Assembly: GCA_013433145.1 (NCBI GenBank)
Contig: CM024169.1
Coordinates: 1,364,001 to 1,428,000, forward strand
From: Ascaris suum
Lineage: Eukaryota; Nematoda; Chromadorea; Rhabditida; Ascarididae
Direction of reading: 5' to 3'
Length of the DNA stretch: 64,000 bases
Part shown: positions 38,701 to 55,625 of the stretch, one piece after another
How the letters are laid out: each line of letters starts with the position of its first letter
How positions within the stretch are numbered: position 1 is the first letter of the stretch
Translations under genes and position numbers: made by a program
Notes under the pieces: model-generated
Seen by the model: only the letters and a program-made list of their open reading frames with translations
Told to the model about the DNA's origin: nothing
Databases searched by the model: none

Positions 38701-39125
38701 CCTTGATCTAAAGGGTGGCTTCAACTTGGAGGCATTCCTCAGCCTCTCAATTATTTAATCGGCAATAATAATTCAAAGGCTCAAGAAGTGCAAAACGGAA
38801 ATCAATTCTTGTGAAAAAGCATTCGCAAAAATATGAAGTTCGAATAATTTTTTGAATTCATATGACAGACGTGGAACGCATATCCTCATAGTTAATAATT
38901 CTTGAAAGGTGATTTAGAAATGAAATTGCTTCAGCAATGAAAACCACTGAAACGAGAGCTGGATGGTGCTATATTATTTAGCTCTACAGTAAAAGTTCAA
39001 GTTGTTGCTGCATTTATTGAGGGCATAACAATGATAATGCTTATTTTAGAGCTGAACACAACTCGACGATTGTTTTCCCGGTGCCAGTCGAAATGTTTGG
39101 TGCATTCATGAAAAAGGACAACTGA
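28459..39125 (+). CDS. unc-1: UNC-1-type stomatin (SPFH/band 7 membrane protein), complete, 8 exons
   Basis: Exons are 28459-28515, 29417-29530, 33002-33126, 34448-34623, 35352-35449, 37373-37495, 38571-38662 and 39050-39125. All junctions are GT-AG and in phase, giving 286 residues, about the length of C. elegans UNC-1. Residues 1-28 are a short cytosolic tail ([19 protein letters not shown], then DVPPDYETI). Residues 29-57 are the hydrophobic hairpin with its conserved proline (P49) and the CVC cysteines (53, 55), likely palmitoylation sites. The SPFH domain follows with [52 protein letters not shown] and the helix [20 protein letters not shown]. The C terminus is [16 protein letters not shown]. 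From the worm family, UNC-1 is a neuronal and muscle stomatin needed for UNC-9 innexin gap-junction function and normal locomotion. Introns are 0.4-3.5 kb, much longer than in C. elegans. In-frame codons before exon 2 (29387-29416) could give an alternative N terminus. Identity is very secure; the exon 2 acceptor (TTTAAG) is atypical. Confidence 0.96.
29008..29142 (+). other. 44-codon open frame inside unc-1 intron 1
   Basis: It starts with ATG and ends with TAG. It reads [20 protein letters not shown], then a basic and hydrophobic stretch ending AYLVNC. The amphipathic, non-AT-biased content looks more coding than the surrounding intron. It may be a nested small gene, an alternative unc-1 first exon or a relic. 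There is no known match. Confidence 0.25.
30040..30084. repeat. Five copies of TATTGCAA in 45 bp
   Basis: TATTGCAA recurs with 0-2 base spacers inside unc-1 intron 2. It is a short tandem array of possible binding-site character. Confidence 0.85.
31932..32216 (-). other. Open frame in unc-1 intron 2, opposite strand
   Basis: It spans 94 codons with two hydrophobic segments. After a TTTCTAG acceptor-like site comes a polar end, [20 protein letters not shown], before the stop. The last part looks like a terminal exon, but I found no partner exons on this strand. Confidence 0.2.
35031..35095. repeat. Tandem TTCTACGGGTA repeat in unc-1 intron 4
   Basis: ACATTCTACGGGTA occurs at 35031 and 35065, with a shorter copy at 35083 and smaller ACGGGTA pieces between. 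Confidence 0.75.
35644..35722. repeat. (TA)n array in unc-1 intron 5
   Basis: A pure TA run of about 79 bases lies some 195 bases after unc-1 exon 5. Confidence 0.97.
36476..36499. repeat. Perfect 10-bp hairpin in unc-1 intron 5
   Basis: GAATACGTTC and GAACGTATTC form a perfect inverted repeat around a 4-base ATTA loop. Confidence 0.8.
38039..38434 (-). other. 131-codon hydrophobic open frame nested in unc-1 intron 6, opposite strand
   Basis: The frame has several hydrophobic segments ([18 protein letters not shown], then [19 protein letters not shown], later [18 protein letters not shown]) separated by a polar loop with a cysteine and charged residues. This layout recalls nematode serpentine chemoreceptors (SRA/SRAB type), but I see no diagnostic motif and no flanking exons. 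It is longer than most chance frames nearby. Confidence 0.3.
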
Positions 39126-39321
39126 AATATTTACCAACTACGATGATATTCGCGGTGCGCTTCGAATTTAGAAGCTTCACGCAAACATAAGTTACCTTTC
39201 ATCTTGAACACTCACATAATTTCCCTCATTTTATACACCGCAAAGTTGACCTTTAGGCGAAGAATAGGCCTGCGCTACAGTCTTGTTGTCGTATTTTAAA
39301 AATCGCTCACACAAGAAAAAA

Positions 39322-39327
39322 AATAAA
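39322..39327 (+). terminator. Likely unc-1 polyadenylation signal
   Basis: The first AATAAA after the unc-1 stop codon is 197 bases downstream. More copies sit in the same A-rich run, to about 39,345. This is position-based inference for the 3' end of the message. Confidence 0.55.
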
Positions 39328-40944
39328 ATAAAGAAATAAAAATAAACGTTCCAAATAATCAGATTTTCTTTTCTCCTAATGATTTCGATGAATTTCTTCC
39401 ATATCATTCTATTATCTTCCCTAAAGTTAAGACTAAATTGTAACGATGCTTTATATTTATTAACTCATTCTTAAGAACTATCCCAGTTATAATTTCAAAC
39501 GTATTTCGCTTATTGCATATGCAAAAAATCGCAAACGCACTTATTGAGAAAATCCAACAATCATATATTATCGATATATTCGTCGAAGCGCTTTTATTCG
39601 CCAATATTCTTCGCCGACATAAATGAGATTTTATTATTTGTATTTCTTTGAAGAAAAAAAAAAGTCTCTTTTTTGTGCATTTATTAATACCTGCCAAGAA
39701 ATGTTCATTTTCCATTACATTAGATGCACTCCGAAAATCTGCTCTCTCATCGTATTCTCTCCCTATTCTTTCTCCACTCTCCGATGAATCAGTTCATCGA
39801 ATATCATTATTAATTGAAAAATATTAGGTTTTAATACTTTCTAATTGCTGAAACAAAAAATAACCGTGAAAGGAAGAATAGATGCATAGGTGGTTACCCT
39901 TTCTAACTTGATGATTAACTTGTTCATCTCCTAACCACCGATAGCACTAAATAACACCTCTAATTTCTAACTGTCTCATCAAATTCATTCACTAAGAAAC
40001 AAGTGAAAACCATCTTCTATGATTATTCGCTTGGTGAAAATCGCCTTCTATATTCACTAGAAGAATCCGTTTCATAGTGGCAATATTCAAGAACATTTCC
40101 ACCTTAACAACTCAACCGTAAAATGAAGAGCGAAATGTTGAAACGTTGCCTAATCTGCCGAACACGTCCATTGTCTAATACGTTCGCGCCGCTTATTATT
40201 GGACTGATTAAAAACGTTCAACCTTGGCATTTAAATTTATACCCCCAAACAAAATTACCCTAATGTTGTAAAGTTTTCACGCTAATCGACCCCCTTCCGG
40301 AATCGGGAATATCTGGGGAAGCGACATTGAAATTTAATGAGAAAAAGTTGAATTTTAAAAAATTCCGATTCATATTCAAATGCCTAAAATGCCTAAGAAA
40401 AAAATGCCCAGCAATTTCCATAATTAAGGGATCGAATATGATCAATCGCTCGAATAACGAAAGCTTTAATAATAATAAAATCAAGTGATAATTAGTTCAA
40501 AAAATATCGAAAATATTTGTTGAAAATCAATTACTAAAATAATAATTAGTCGATTAATAGCCGCTGATCGTATCGTTATGCATATTTCTTGTTTGCCAAA
40601 AACTCTTGCCAAAAAAAAAACAAGTAAAAATGTTGTTTGTACCATTATGTTTGTCATCAATTCGTTCAAATGATAAAATAAATCGCCGTATAATCTTTTT
40701 TTTTTCTCTCTATGAAACGACACTCACTGAATAGCTTTCATTTATATTTGTTAAATGTAATTAATTTTGTGCTATGACAAATAAATATTTCAAACGTTTG
40801 AAATCTATTGCTATACATCAAAATGATATGATGAACGTAAAAGGACCAATAATTAGCACGATAATTTTCCTCTCTCATATCTATTTCATTCCCTTACAAC
40901 ATCCTTCCCCTCCTTCCTCCTCCCTATAGATCAAATTCAATGCG

Positions 40945-41466
40945 ATGGAAGTGCTAGATCGGCCATCACATGCTAACTTGCTTTTGTGGAAAAACCTAAA
41001 TTCTCCATTTCTTGAGGATTTTTTGGAATTTATTGATTATTTTTTTTGTTTATCCCTCTCGTATCCAAACATGGCGCTAGTCTATTGCTCAGTTATTTGT
41101 GAAAGCATCATTAGCTACTTCCACGTATATCTACCAGCAAACGGATTCACTGCACTGCGAAAGCCTGCCCTCCTCAAGCACGTGATGAGCTTTCCCATAG
41201 TAAGTCAATGTGAACTTCCAGCTATAAATGTACATAGCGCTAAATGCAGAAGTATGCTTGCGAAACAAATTTCCATGTCTCACCATCGATCCTACTACAC
41301 CATTTGCCCAGATGAATTGAACAATGCGGGCTTTTATTCGTTGCGTGGTTTGTGTAGTGTCGAGCCGTGTTGGACGAATTCCAAGAGCTGTGCTCGTGCA
41401 CCACGACCGGTCCATAGGCAGCCCCCCCCCCCCCCATTGGACACTTGGACACTGTTTGAGGGTTAG
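40945..41466 (+). other. 173-codon open frame between unc-1 and the GATAD1-like gene
   Basis: An ATG-started frame follows a strong pyrimidine-rich CTATAG acceptor at about 40,930. It begins MEVLDRPSHANLLLWKNLNS and ends in a run of prolines encoded by a poly-C tract (41422-41435). The composition is less AT-rich than the flanks. Overlapping frames are also open on the minus strand. I recognise no domain. It may be a fast-evolving nematode gene, an exon or chance. Confidence 0.3.
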
Positions 41467-42180
41467 AACTAATACCTTCTATCAAATATTTACAGGACCA
41501 AAAATTAATTCAAAAACGAAATAAATTCTGCTATGAGTCAACCTAGCACAACACCAGACTACCACTACGGTGGCCATCTATGAGATTTCATCATATTAAA
41601 CACAACAAAAGCACAGCACTCATTTTAAAAACTCTACGAGCAGTAGTTTCCGCAAAAAAAAAAAGAAGGGAAAACACGCTGAAGAAGACAAACAGCTGAA
41701 ATATATATCAATATGAAAGAAACATTTACACGCGTTAGACAGATGTGCACAAATCAACAGCGTAGATATATGTAAATAAGTTCTACTAATTTCTACAGCC
41801 AAGACATAAACTTTTCTTATATTTCGAGAAAGATTTCAGGTGATGTTTTGTTTCGAGCAAGGTCTCAAAGAAACAAATGTAAAGGAGTAGGCAATTGAAT
41901 AATTAAAGTGAACGACGTAATTGATGGAGGTTCATTAGCCTCGAAATTCTTTCCGACGGTAACAACGGGATAGAATATGGCAATTTGTTCTTTATAAAAG
42001 GATTTAAATCCCTCACAACCATCAGTTCATGAAGATGTATGGGCAACACGGATTCAACAATAAAATATGGCCAGTGAAAAACCCTCACGTCACCTCACAT
42101 CAACGCTAAAAACGGCTTCCATGAAATATGCCAAACCAGCAAATTGTATGATGCACCTTTAAGCCCATATAAACATGCAG

Positions 42181-47663
<5,483 letters not shown>

Positions 47664-47789
47664 CTGCTAATTTGAAACAGATAACTCTTGAAATTACAAT
47701 CACTTTCAACGTTATCAATAATCAAGTAGTAAAACAACTATATGTGTGCAAGTATATACATTATATGCATACACAGAAATCATGTACCT

Positions 47790-47793
<4 letters not shown>

Positions 47794-47848
<55 letters not shown>
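47794..47848. repeat. (TA)n array upstream of a GATAD1-like exon
   Basis: A second TA run sits on the other side of the same exon, about 130 bases from its acceptor. Confidence 0.95.
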
Positions 47849-47850
<2 letters not shown>

Positions 47851-48457
47851 AAGATACAGATCGATAGCCCCGCACGTTTTTTGCCGAGGGGAAGGCACTT
47901 ATCATTCGGTTTTTTCAGGGTTTAAACCCGAAATCAGTTTAGACCCTATGCTTCCGGCCAGTTCGCATTGCATTCGCTTTCAACTGACTTTCAATTACTA
48001 AACAACGTTTAATTTTGACCGACTACGATCGTGGATATCCTTGTATCGTAACACATCCTGGCACACTACACCTTAGCTCTATCCGAGTGCGAGAATTACC
48101 TTCTCAGGTGACTCTCAATCCCCCACGCAATAAACAAAGCGTCAAACGCGCCTAGGAACATTCTTGCCCAAACATAACGTTCAAGACGATGAATACAAAT
48201 GTAATAGCAGTAATTGGGTTCTTTGCGCCGGTAAGTGAAATAATTTATTACCTTTTAGCGTAGTAACTCTACCTGCACTGAACAAGGTGGCAACTACTAC
48301 CTGACCACAGGTACTCAAAAGAAGCATCAAAGCAATGCGGTTAAAATTTCAAAAATGCAGCAAACTTCGTTGTTACGCTAATTTCAAACAGACGCGGCGC
48401 ACTTCGCCACAAGCGCGCGTTTGCAGCATGTGGTGCGGTCCTCTTCACTCAATAATA

Positions 48458-48643
48458 AAACCGTCGCAATAAATCTGAAAATATGTCCGTAAGAAAGCAA
48501 GATTTAAAAGCGATATTAGGGGCTTTTTGAACAGCATTAAAGACTCCATCGGAATCATTAATAAGCTGAGACAAAAACAAGAACTTTCCTATAAGATCAA
48601 TTTCTTCTATGACGCGCAATTGACAAAAATTGCACGCTCACCG
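48458..48643 (+). repeat. Left arm of a diverged inverted repeat
   Basis: It matches the reverse complement of 49113-49298 over about 185 bases at roughly 75-80 percent by eye. Shared blocks include CGTCGCAATAAAT, AAGCAAGATTT, AGCATTAAA, AATCATTAATAA, AAGATCAATTTCTT and AATTGAC. On the minus strand it is open for about 60 codons (VIEEIDLIGKFLFLSQLIND). Confidence 0.75.
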
Positions 48644-48689
48644 ATATATTGGGGCCTAGAAGTGCATAAAGGAACAAGACTTGGGAACA

Positions 48690-48760
48690 GTGACTAGGCA
48701 CGTTTTAAAGAGCATTAAAAACTCTACTAGAATCATCCATAATCTCTTTATGAACGGTTC
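48690..48760 (+). repeat. Third, partial copy of the inverted-repeat unit
   Basis: TTTTAAAGAGCATTAAAAAC, TCTACTAGAATCATCCATAA and TCTC match the central part of both arms. The copy lies between them, in the same orientation as the left arm. Confidence 0.6.
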
Positions 48761-49112
48761 TTTCATGCGATCGTTACATGCACCAGCCAAGGACTCTTTA
48801 TTTCGACAGTTTTGAGTTTCCTTCGTTTCATTTCTTTCCCATAGAGGCATCTCGTTAATGGGAATTTTAAGTTCGCCTAATAGTAAAAAAAAGCCAATCG
48901 ACACGTCCAGCGTATGATTATTTGCTCTGTCATATTGGCGTTTTGGGGCTTCGGTAATTGGAGGGTTTTTTCGGTAATTGAAGGTCATACTGGAGTTTCG
49001 GGATTTCAGTAATAATGGGGTTTGGGTAGTTCGACGAGCGATTGTTTTCCTATGTCGTCCGCATATGTCAACGCTGCCAGTTTATGTTGATCTCTGCACC
49101 GAAGTATTTCAA

Positions 49113-49298
49113 ATCCTGCAAATTTAGTCAATTCCCGGTCATACAAGAAATTGATCTTCTGGAAAAGTTCTTTTTTTTCTCTCTCAGATTATTAATGATT
49201 CTGATAGAGTTTTTAATGCTCTTTAAATTATCGATAAGCTAGTTTTTCAAATCTTGCTTCCTTACGATATATTTTGAAATTTATTGCGACGACTTTAT
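49113..49298 (-). repeat. Right arm of the inverted repeat
   Basis: This partner of 48458-48643 lies in opposite orientation, with about 470 bases between the arms. Read on the plus strand it encodes a related peptide (FPVIQEIDLLEKFFFFS), so the two arms may descend from one short coding unit or one mobile element. Confidence 0.75.
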
Positions 49299-49299
49299 A

Positions 49300-49430
49300 C
49301 CTCAGTTATGGATCGCGCCGCTCGCTGAAGACGAGCGCCGTCTCTCTTTGTCTCTCTCATGCGCCCATGCTTGTTGCTAATCTCTATGGTATAGGAGCGC
49401 ATTTGTGGGCGTTTCATCTGTTTTAATTAT
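49300..49430. promoter_or_regulatory. GC-richer GAGA/CTCT island, candidate divergent promoter
   Basis: The stretch contains GCGCCGCTCGCTGAAGACGA and a long CTCTCTTTGTCTCTC run within AT-rich surroundings. It lies between the minus-strand GATAD1-like gene and the plus-strand TRMT10C gene, each missing its first exon. A promoter role is inferred from composition and position only. Confidence 0.3.
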
Positions 49431-50960
49431 GGTTATATTTGTAATGCTATTGTAGTTGGTGCTTCTTTTTACTATTTTCTGTCTTATTTTATAAAGCACT
49501 ATGATCGTAAAAAATTGCTATAAACTAGGTCATTTTCTCATTGATATTTGTGTTGTTATGCGGTGATATTGTTTAATTTTCGAGTTGTATTTAGTATGTA
49601 CTTTATATAGCCTATATAATCGTGTACAATATTTCATCTTTTATTTGTGCTCTCGATGTGGATTTCTGTTCAACTTCAATAGGAAAGCGCATCAGATCAG
49701 ATAGCATGGTGTGCAGTTACGTTCATCATACCAAAGATTTTTGTTGTTGCCAGCTAAGTTTTCTGATCGAATGTTAGCGAAATGGGACCGAACCTTGCTG
49801 ATCAACTTGAAAGTTGGTGTAGAAGTCATCTTCTGGTGCAGTTTTTACCGGTTAAATCTCATAGCTTTAGCTTTAGCGCTTCTCGAATTGAAATTACTGC
49901 ACAAATAGTTAAATTGCATATTAATTTCTCTTGCAAAAGTTTGCGAATAGAAAGATCTAAAAGTTGATATGGTTTGCAGGAAAGATTTTTTATCCATATC
50001 TCTACTTTTGGTGATTTTTAATGCATCATCACGCAATCATAATGTCCATATCACTCCATACAAGCCAAAAGCTTTCCAGCCTTAAAAGGTTAGAAATTTG
50101 CAATTATGCGCAGATTCTTCAAACCTTTCACATACCTTCCAAACACTCTCGGGGCCTGTGGAGGTTGTTCTACAATTCTTCATTAAACGCTTTTGTGAGA
50201 GGAAAATCAAGTCGGTCTCAGTCATAGCAGGATCTGGGACGCTATTCAACTCTTTGCCATAAGAAAGTGAATTAAATGTAGTCTTGATCTGGCCGGACAG
50301 CCTGATTCAACTGTCCTAGTATCAATCCTAGCATCGGGTTCAATATCCATGTCTTTATGGATTAAATCCAGTCCCACTCCCGGTCGGGAATGCATTTATC
50401 ATTTGCTACAAATGGTTTTTATTATGAGCAAACTACGTTCATTTCGATAAATGTAAACGTAGATGGCCAAAAATTTTCAACTTTGTTCAGCGAAAGTGAA
50501 CTCTTTTGATTGGCGTTAAATCAGAAATAATGTGGGCGTGATCTCGCTTCCCTCCATCCGGATCCCCATCAACTAGCAATTCCCTCCACCCCCAGGTTTT
50601 GTTTTCGGTATTTCAGTTCCCACCGAAAGAAATTCTGAAACTGCTTTCCCAGAGACACATTACCGAAAATATCTACAGTGGCTTAGTTTCTAGCTTCAGC
50701 ACACCACGCTTAGATATAACTTCTCGAACTCCCACAAAACTTAATCGTTAACAAACACTGCATAGATCACCAGGATATGCGATCTGCTCCCTTTTATCTT
50801 CTTGTTGATATACGTTATGTGTTTTTCTTCTGTTGCAACAGTAGAGCTGCAATGGAATTCATGACTCTTAATACCCGGAGTTCTAATATTTCAATGCTTG
50901 ATCCGTATTCGCTGCTCTGGAATTTTTGGATAAAGCATCGAATCAAAAACGCAAATGAAG

Positions 50961-51099
50961 ATTACAACAATTGGAGACGCAGGTGGCGTTACAACAAGTT
51001 CTTGCTGTACTTTCTACCCGGAATCGCAGCTACCGAAAACCTCATGATGCGCCTTTACATATCAAGCTTAGAGGCTTCCGATTGGCAACTTTGCCAGAC
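50961..51099 (+). other. Unassigned exon-like block upstream of TRMT10C
   Basis: This plus-strand segment follows a GAAG acceptor and ends at a GTATAT donor. It encodes 46 residues, LQQLETQVALQQVLAVLSTR followed by a basic stretch and a hydrophobic end (LRGFRLATLPD). It looks coding and has no start codon of its own. Its phase (0 at the donor) does not fit the TRMT10C exon at 51258, which needs phase 1, but would fit the exon at 52039. It overlaps a 153-codon open frame in another register (50777-51238). It could be an alternative 5' exon of TRMT10C, part of another gene, or chance. Confidence 0.3.
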
Positions 51100-51257
51100 G
51101 TATATATGTCATTTCCGCATTATTTATGTGCGTAAAGCGATCGCATTCCCTTGTTTCATTGACGAACACTTGCCTCCTAGAAAAGATCACAACAAACCAC
51201 ATTGTATGAGGACGAGAGTCCTAGTGCTAGAATATTGATGCCTCATTACCTGTATAG

Positions 51258-54200
51258 AAGTCACACCTTCCGTCTGCACGTTATCCTTGCGTCATGTTGT
51301 GCAAAGTTCAATACCTGAAAGCACCGATAATAATGCTATATTTAAGGTGGACGATGCAGTGGAAGATTTTTCGCAGGTGTTTTCTTGCATCATCCGGTGG
51401 CGATCTTTTCGTGAGCTTATTAGCGTTCCATAAGCTGTCTCTTTCGAGGTGTTTAAGGCTTCAACAACGTTTCTCATCCGCTCCACATGCTTCGGTTAGT
51501 TCTTTCGAATATAATTCCCACATATAAAAGTTTGTTTATATTCTATTGCCTGTCTAATGAATTTTACAATCGTTGGAAGTAATTTTTTCTTCTCAAAGTA
51601 GGAATATCGAAAGATAAAATTTTCTAAACTACTCAAAAATTTCTTCTATTCAATTCAAAAATTTCAAAAATTCAAATCACTAAAAATGCGCTTGTTTTGC
51701 ACTTACAATATAATTTTATTGCTAATCATTATATGTCTAAAGTCATTATTCATAAATATAGTCTCAAGATTTGTCTAAATGCAATTATTTTTCTTTGCTA
51801 TACTTCATGTTTCACCATATTCTGGATCGTAAAGGCCTTAATGATAAAGATATCGATCGTTTACCCGTGGACTTCTTTTCAATGGTAATGAAAGCTATTG
51901 TTGACTTGAATACTCGAGGAATAGCTCATTTTTTCAGACTATATTGAAGGTTTTTTGGCATGATGTAATGATAAAAAGGGTTTTTCCTATGGCCAGAAAT
52001 CTCAAGGAGGTCAAGTTTTATATGCGTTTTTTTTTCAGAAGGAGAACGTCAATTTAAATCTTCCGGTCGATGTGCTACCTTCACGTCAATTTGTTGCTAG
52101 TTTAAAACGCAATTATGAGCGTGATAAGTTGGCGAGGTTACTCTCAGAGATGGAGGTGCTCTTCGAGATTAGTGCCGAAGTGCCACGAACACTCACCGAT
52201 AATGACTGGCAACTTTATTTCAACTTGCAAGATGTAAATGAACGAGAACGTTTCTTAGCACGCATATATGCCGAGCAATTGAATGCTGTTCGAATTGCAC
52301 AACAACGCGCCGAATCGGCTGTTATACGTCAAAAGGTAAAACGTTAATAAGCATTGCGTCGAATTTATTGCACCTTTTTTTTGAATTATAGGACAGGGAA
52401 AGTTGTGAGAAGTATTCGCCAAAAAATGACCTGGTCGTTTTTTTTGCAGATATCTTTTAGAAGTTTTTAAAGAGTATCCACATTCATATAAGTGTACTTC
52501 TTCGCTCAAGTTTTATGATTATAGGCATTGTCGAATTATTAACGCAAAAGATTTCGTAGTGTTTTTAACGTTTGTGAATTCCTTTCAATTCGTTAAGCTC
52601 ATGCTTCAATAGTGATTCATTGAGGTTATGCAAGTTGTTTATCACACTTATATAACTGAATCTTTGCATCTCCTCTTTGAAACGACAGTCGTAATAGGAT
52701 GTAAATTTATATACTAGTTTTTATCGTTTTATGATGAAGTTTTATATTAAGAATCTTTTCAGCTTATTATCTAAAAATACAATTAGGAATAATTTCGTTA
52801 AGTTGAAAGATTTTTATTTATTATTTTTATTATTTTATTTACAACGTTATGTGATCAAATTTAACTTACCTTTTGTTTTTTTTTCTTTCGATTCGTTTTG
52901 AATGCGAAATCATTAAATTCTCTCTAAACTTGACAGTAATAGGTATTACTGCACTTTTTCTTTAGATATCAGAAGAGCAACAACTTCGTCACGATCGTGG
53001 GGAAATGGTCTATGCGCCGAGATTTCACACATATTTCGACATTCGTGGATCATTCTTTAGACGTATAATGCATATTTTAATTTTGAATTAAAGAAAAAAA
53101 AAGAGATAAACTACCAGTGGAATTAACTCCTCCTTTTTCCCCGTACGGCTTTCCCACTTCAGTCTAAAGTGTTGGAACTAAGAGTCTCGCAAATCTATGG
53201 CCACTTAAGGTCCTCTCAAAAATTACAAAGTTCCAACCCACGAAAAAAATCGAGAATTTTCGAATCTTGGGAAATTCTGGATAAAATTTCTTCGGCAACA
53301 AGCGTTATTTATAAGTAGTGTTGGCTTTCTCTTTCTCGAAAATCGGAAGCCTCAGAAATTCATTTCCCTCTGAAATTTGGTGGGAAGATGGGAAGAAAAC
53401 AACCGAATGTATTTCGGATGCATGGACGAATTTTTTCGGAAGCTCACAAGTTAAATAATCATATCGTTATGAAAGTTATAATGCGATTGTTGAAAGTTAT
53501 GAACTGAAATGAAGAAAATTTGAGGGTATAATTTTTTAGTTAAATTAGTTCGGGAAAAGTAGTGGAATTAAATCATGGAATATTAGAGGACGAAAATAAA
53601 TATCAATTGAAAGCAGCTAACAATTTGCATTACTTTCGGAATCTATGGAGAGATATGATAGTCGCCGCTGTTATATTATCATATTTTTTTAAACTGAATT
53701 CATGGATTATTATAAGCGTAAATATTGTTGCTGATATATGCATTCTTTTAGGATTGATAGATTGTATGTATGGTTGTCGTTTATTGGCTGCAGAACGATG
53801 CGATGAGTTGCCACCACGACTTATCATTGATTGCCGTTTTCTTCATCAACTTAGCGACAGTTATCAAAGCAGATTCTTAAGGTATAGGATAACTAGTTCT
53901 TTTTAAATTTATTGAAAAGTAATTTGATATTAATATTACGATGCATTACTATTACTAAACTAGGTTTCGTTTACTATATGGCATTACTAGATTTTCATTC
54001 TTATTGAGAATATATTATACACTGTCCTTTGTACTCAGTTCTTTTATATTATTTAGTTGTTTTTTTTAAAAGCTTTTGAATGTCGTCGAAGTTTTTGTTA
54101 TATATATTTTTGATGATTTATTCGAAATTTATCCACAATGCTTTATGTATAAGCGATTTTATGAATTTATCTATGAGGTGCTTATGTAGATTTATTGAAA

Positions 54201-55591
54201 TTCGAAAATTCTTTATCTCTGTTTATATATTTATTCACATTGCTCTATCAGCAGAAGTGAATAATTTTTAGGGAAATTCAGAAACTGCACGATATGAATT
54301 GGTTCAGTCGAAATCCATTTCCCATTTCAATTGTTAATTTATTGGCTGATGATCATCTTGCACGTTATATTAAAAGGTTGGTTTATGAAAGGAATATGAA
54401 CGATTCATAAGAGGCGTTTGTGTTTGAGGAAAAAATTTGCATAAAGGAGTCGATAATCGTCTTATAGTCAATAATTTTTTTTTAAATTTATCATATTGTA
54501 TAAGCAAAACGATAGAAATTTTGATGAGTATATCGGAAATATATCAACATGTTGTTGCATATAGCCGACGTGGTTGAAGAATTAGCGTTGGTAAATATTA
54601 TGTGAGTATCGTGCTTATTTGCAGTATATTTATACATATATTGATGGATTCAGAGGTAATTTTTAGCACCGAAAATAGTCAAGAATTCAGCGAATATTTC
54701 ACTCTAATGCGGAGCGCTTGATTTCTAAAGAATGGAAGTAGTATTTTTTAAATTCTTTAAGGGAGACGTTCGATTGGTCTTGGCGATAGGATTGGTGTCG
54801 ATATAATAATAAACTCGTACTACCCATAAGCGCCTATGTCGTGAAGTCTTGATCCTTTGGCAGAACACTGCAATTACTGTTAATGATATTTACTCAAAAA
54901 AGTAATAGTTGTTTTGGGAAGTGATCAGAGTAGATCATCTCATGGGACTTCTAGTGTTTTTTTTTTATTATATCTGTTTGCATAGCGCATGCTTGAATAA
55001 TTGTAAAGGGTTACAACATGAAATATATTCGCGAACAATTTCCAAATGCGATGGGTGAATGATATCCGCTAATATGTAGTGAAAAAATGATGACCATTCG
55101 ATATAATAGGGGAATAAAAGGTACACAAGATTCTGATAAACATGGGAGTGTAATTTGGGACAGAAAATGTATGCTTTGCAAATTTTTATAGCCTTATTAA
55201 GTTATTAATTTATATAACTTATCTTAGAATTCTTAATTAATGAGCGAAAAAATTTGAGTATGATGAAGAAATTTTGACATCTTTTTTCGCAAAACTGTTG
55301 TATTTTAGTCGTCTATTGGTAGGAGGGTTAGTTGAATGCACAAATTTGTATTTGTTATCGATTTCTGCTCATCGAAAGGAGTTCTGATGGTTGTTTAGAG
55401 ATGTCGAAATTGAACTCGTGCTGCGGTTGTATTTCATTTGAGTAATATTTCAAGCTCTTAGTTCCTTAATTTTATTCTCAACTCTAACCTTATTGGTATT
55501 AATGAACGTATCCGATTATACTTGCTCAACTGTTAATATCGATCTGAAATTTTCATAAACAATTTGTTTGCTGTTATATATCGCTTATATA

Positions 55592-55625
<34 letters not shown>

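Noticed and set aside
48040..48110. CSVPGC on the minus strand, like the start of a THAP zinc finger
   Set aside because: A stop follows within nine codons and the rest of the domain is absent.
49030..49090. LTYADDI on the minus strand, resembling a reverse transcriptase active site
   Set aside because: Only seven residues match, stops lie on both sides, and no other reverse transcriptase motif is nearby.
51292..51486. Minus-strand frame with protein-like content (RNVVEALNTSKETAYGTLIS)
   Set aside because: It is largely antisense to the TRMT10C exon 51258-51376, which has better splice sites and phase.
51807..51884. Possible TRMT10C exon (MFHHILDRKGLNDKDIDRLP) ending at a GTAATG donor
   Set aside because: It is in phase with exon 52039 but has no usable acceptor; the upstream frame is closed by TAG. 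Kept only as a possible alternative start.
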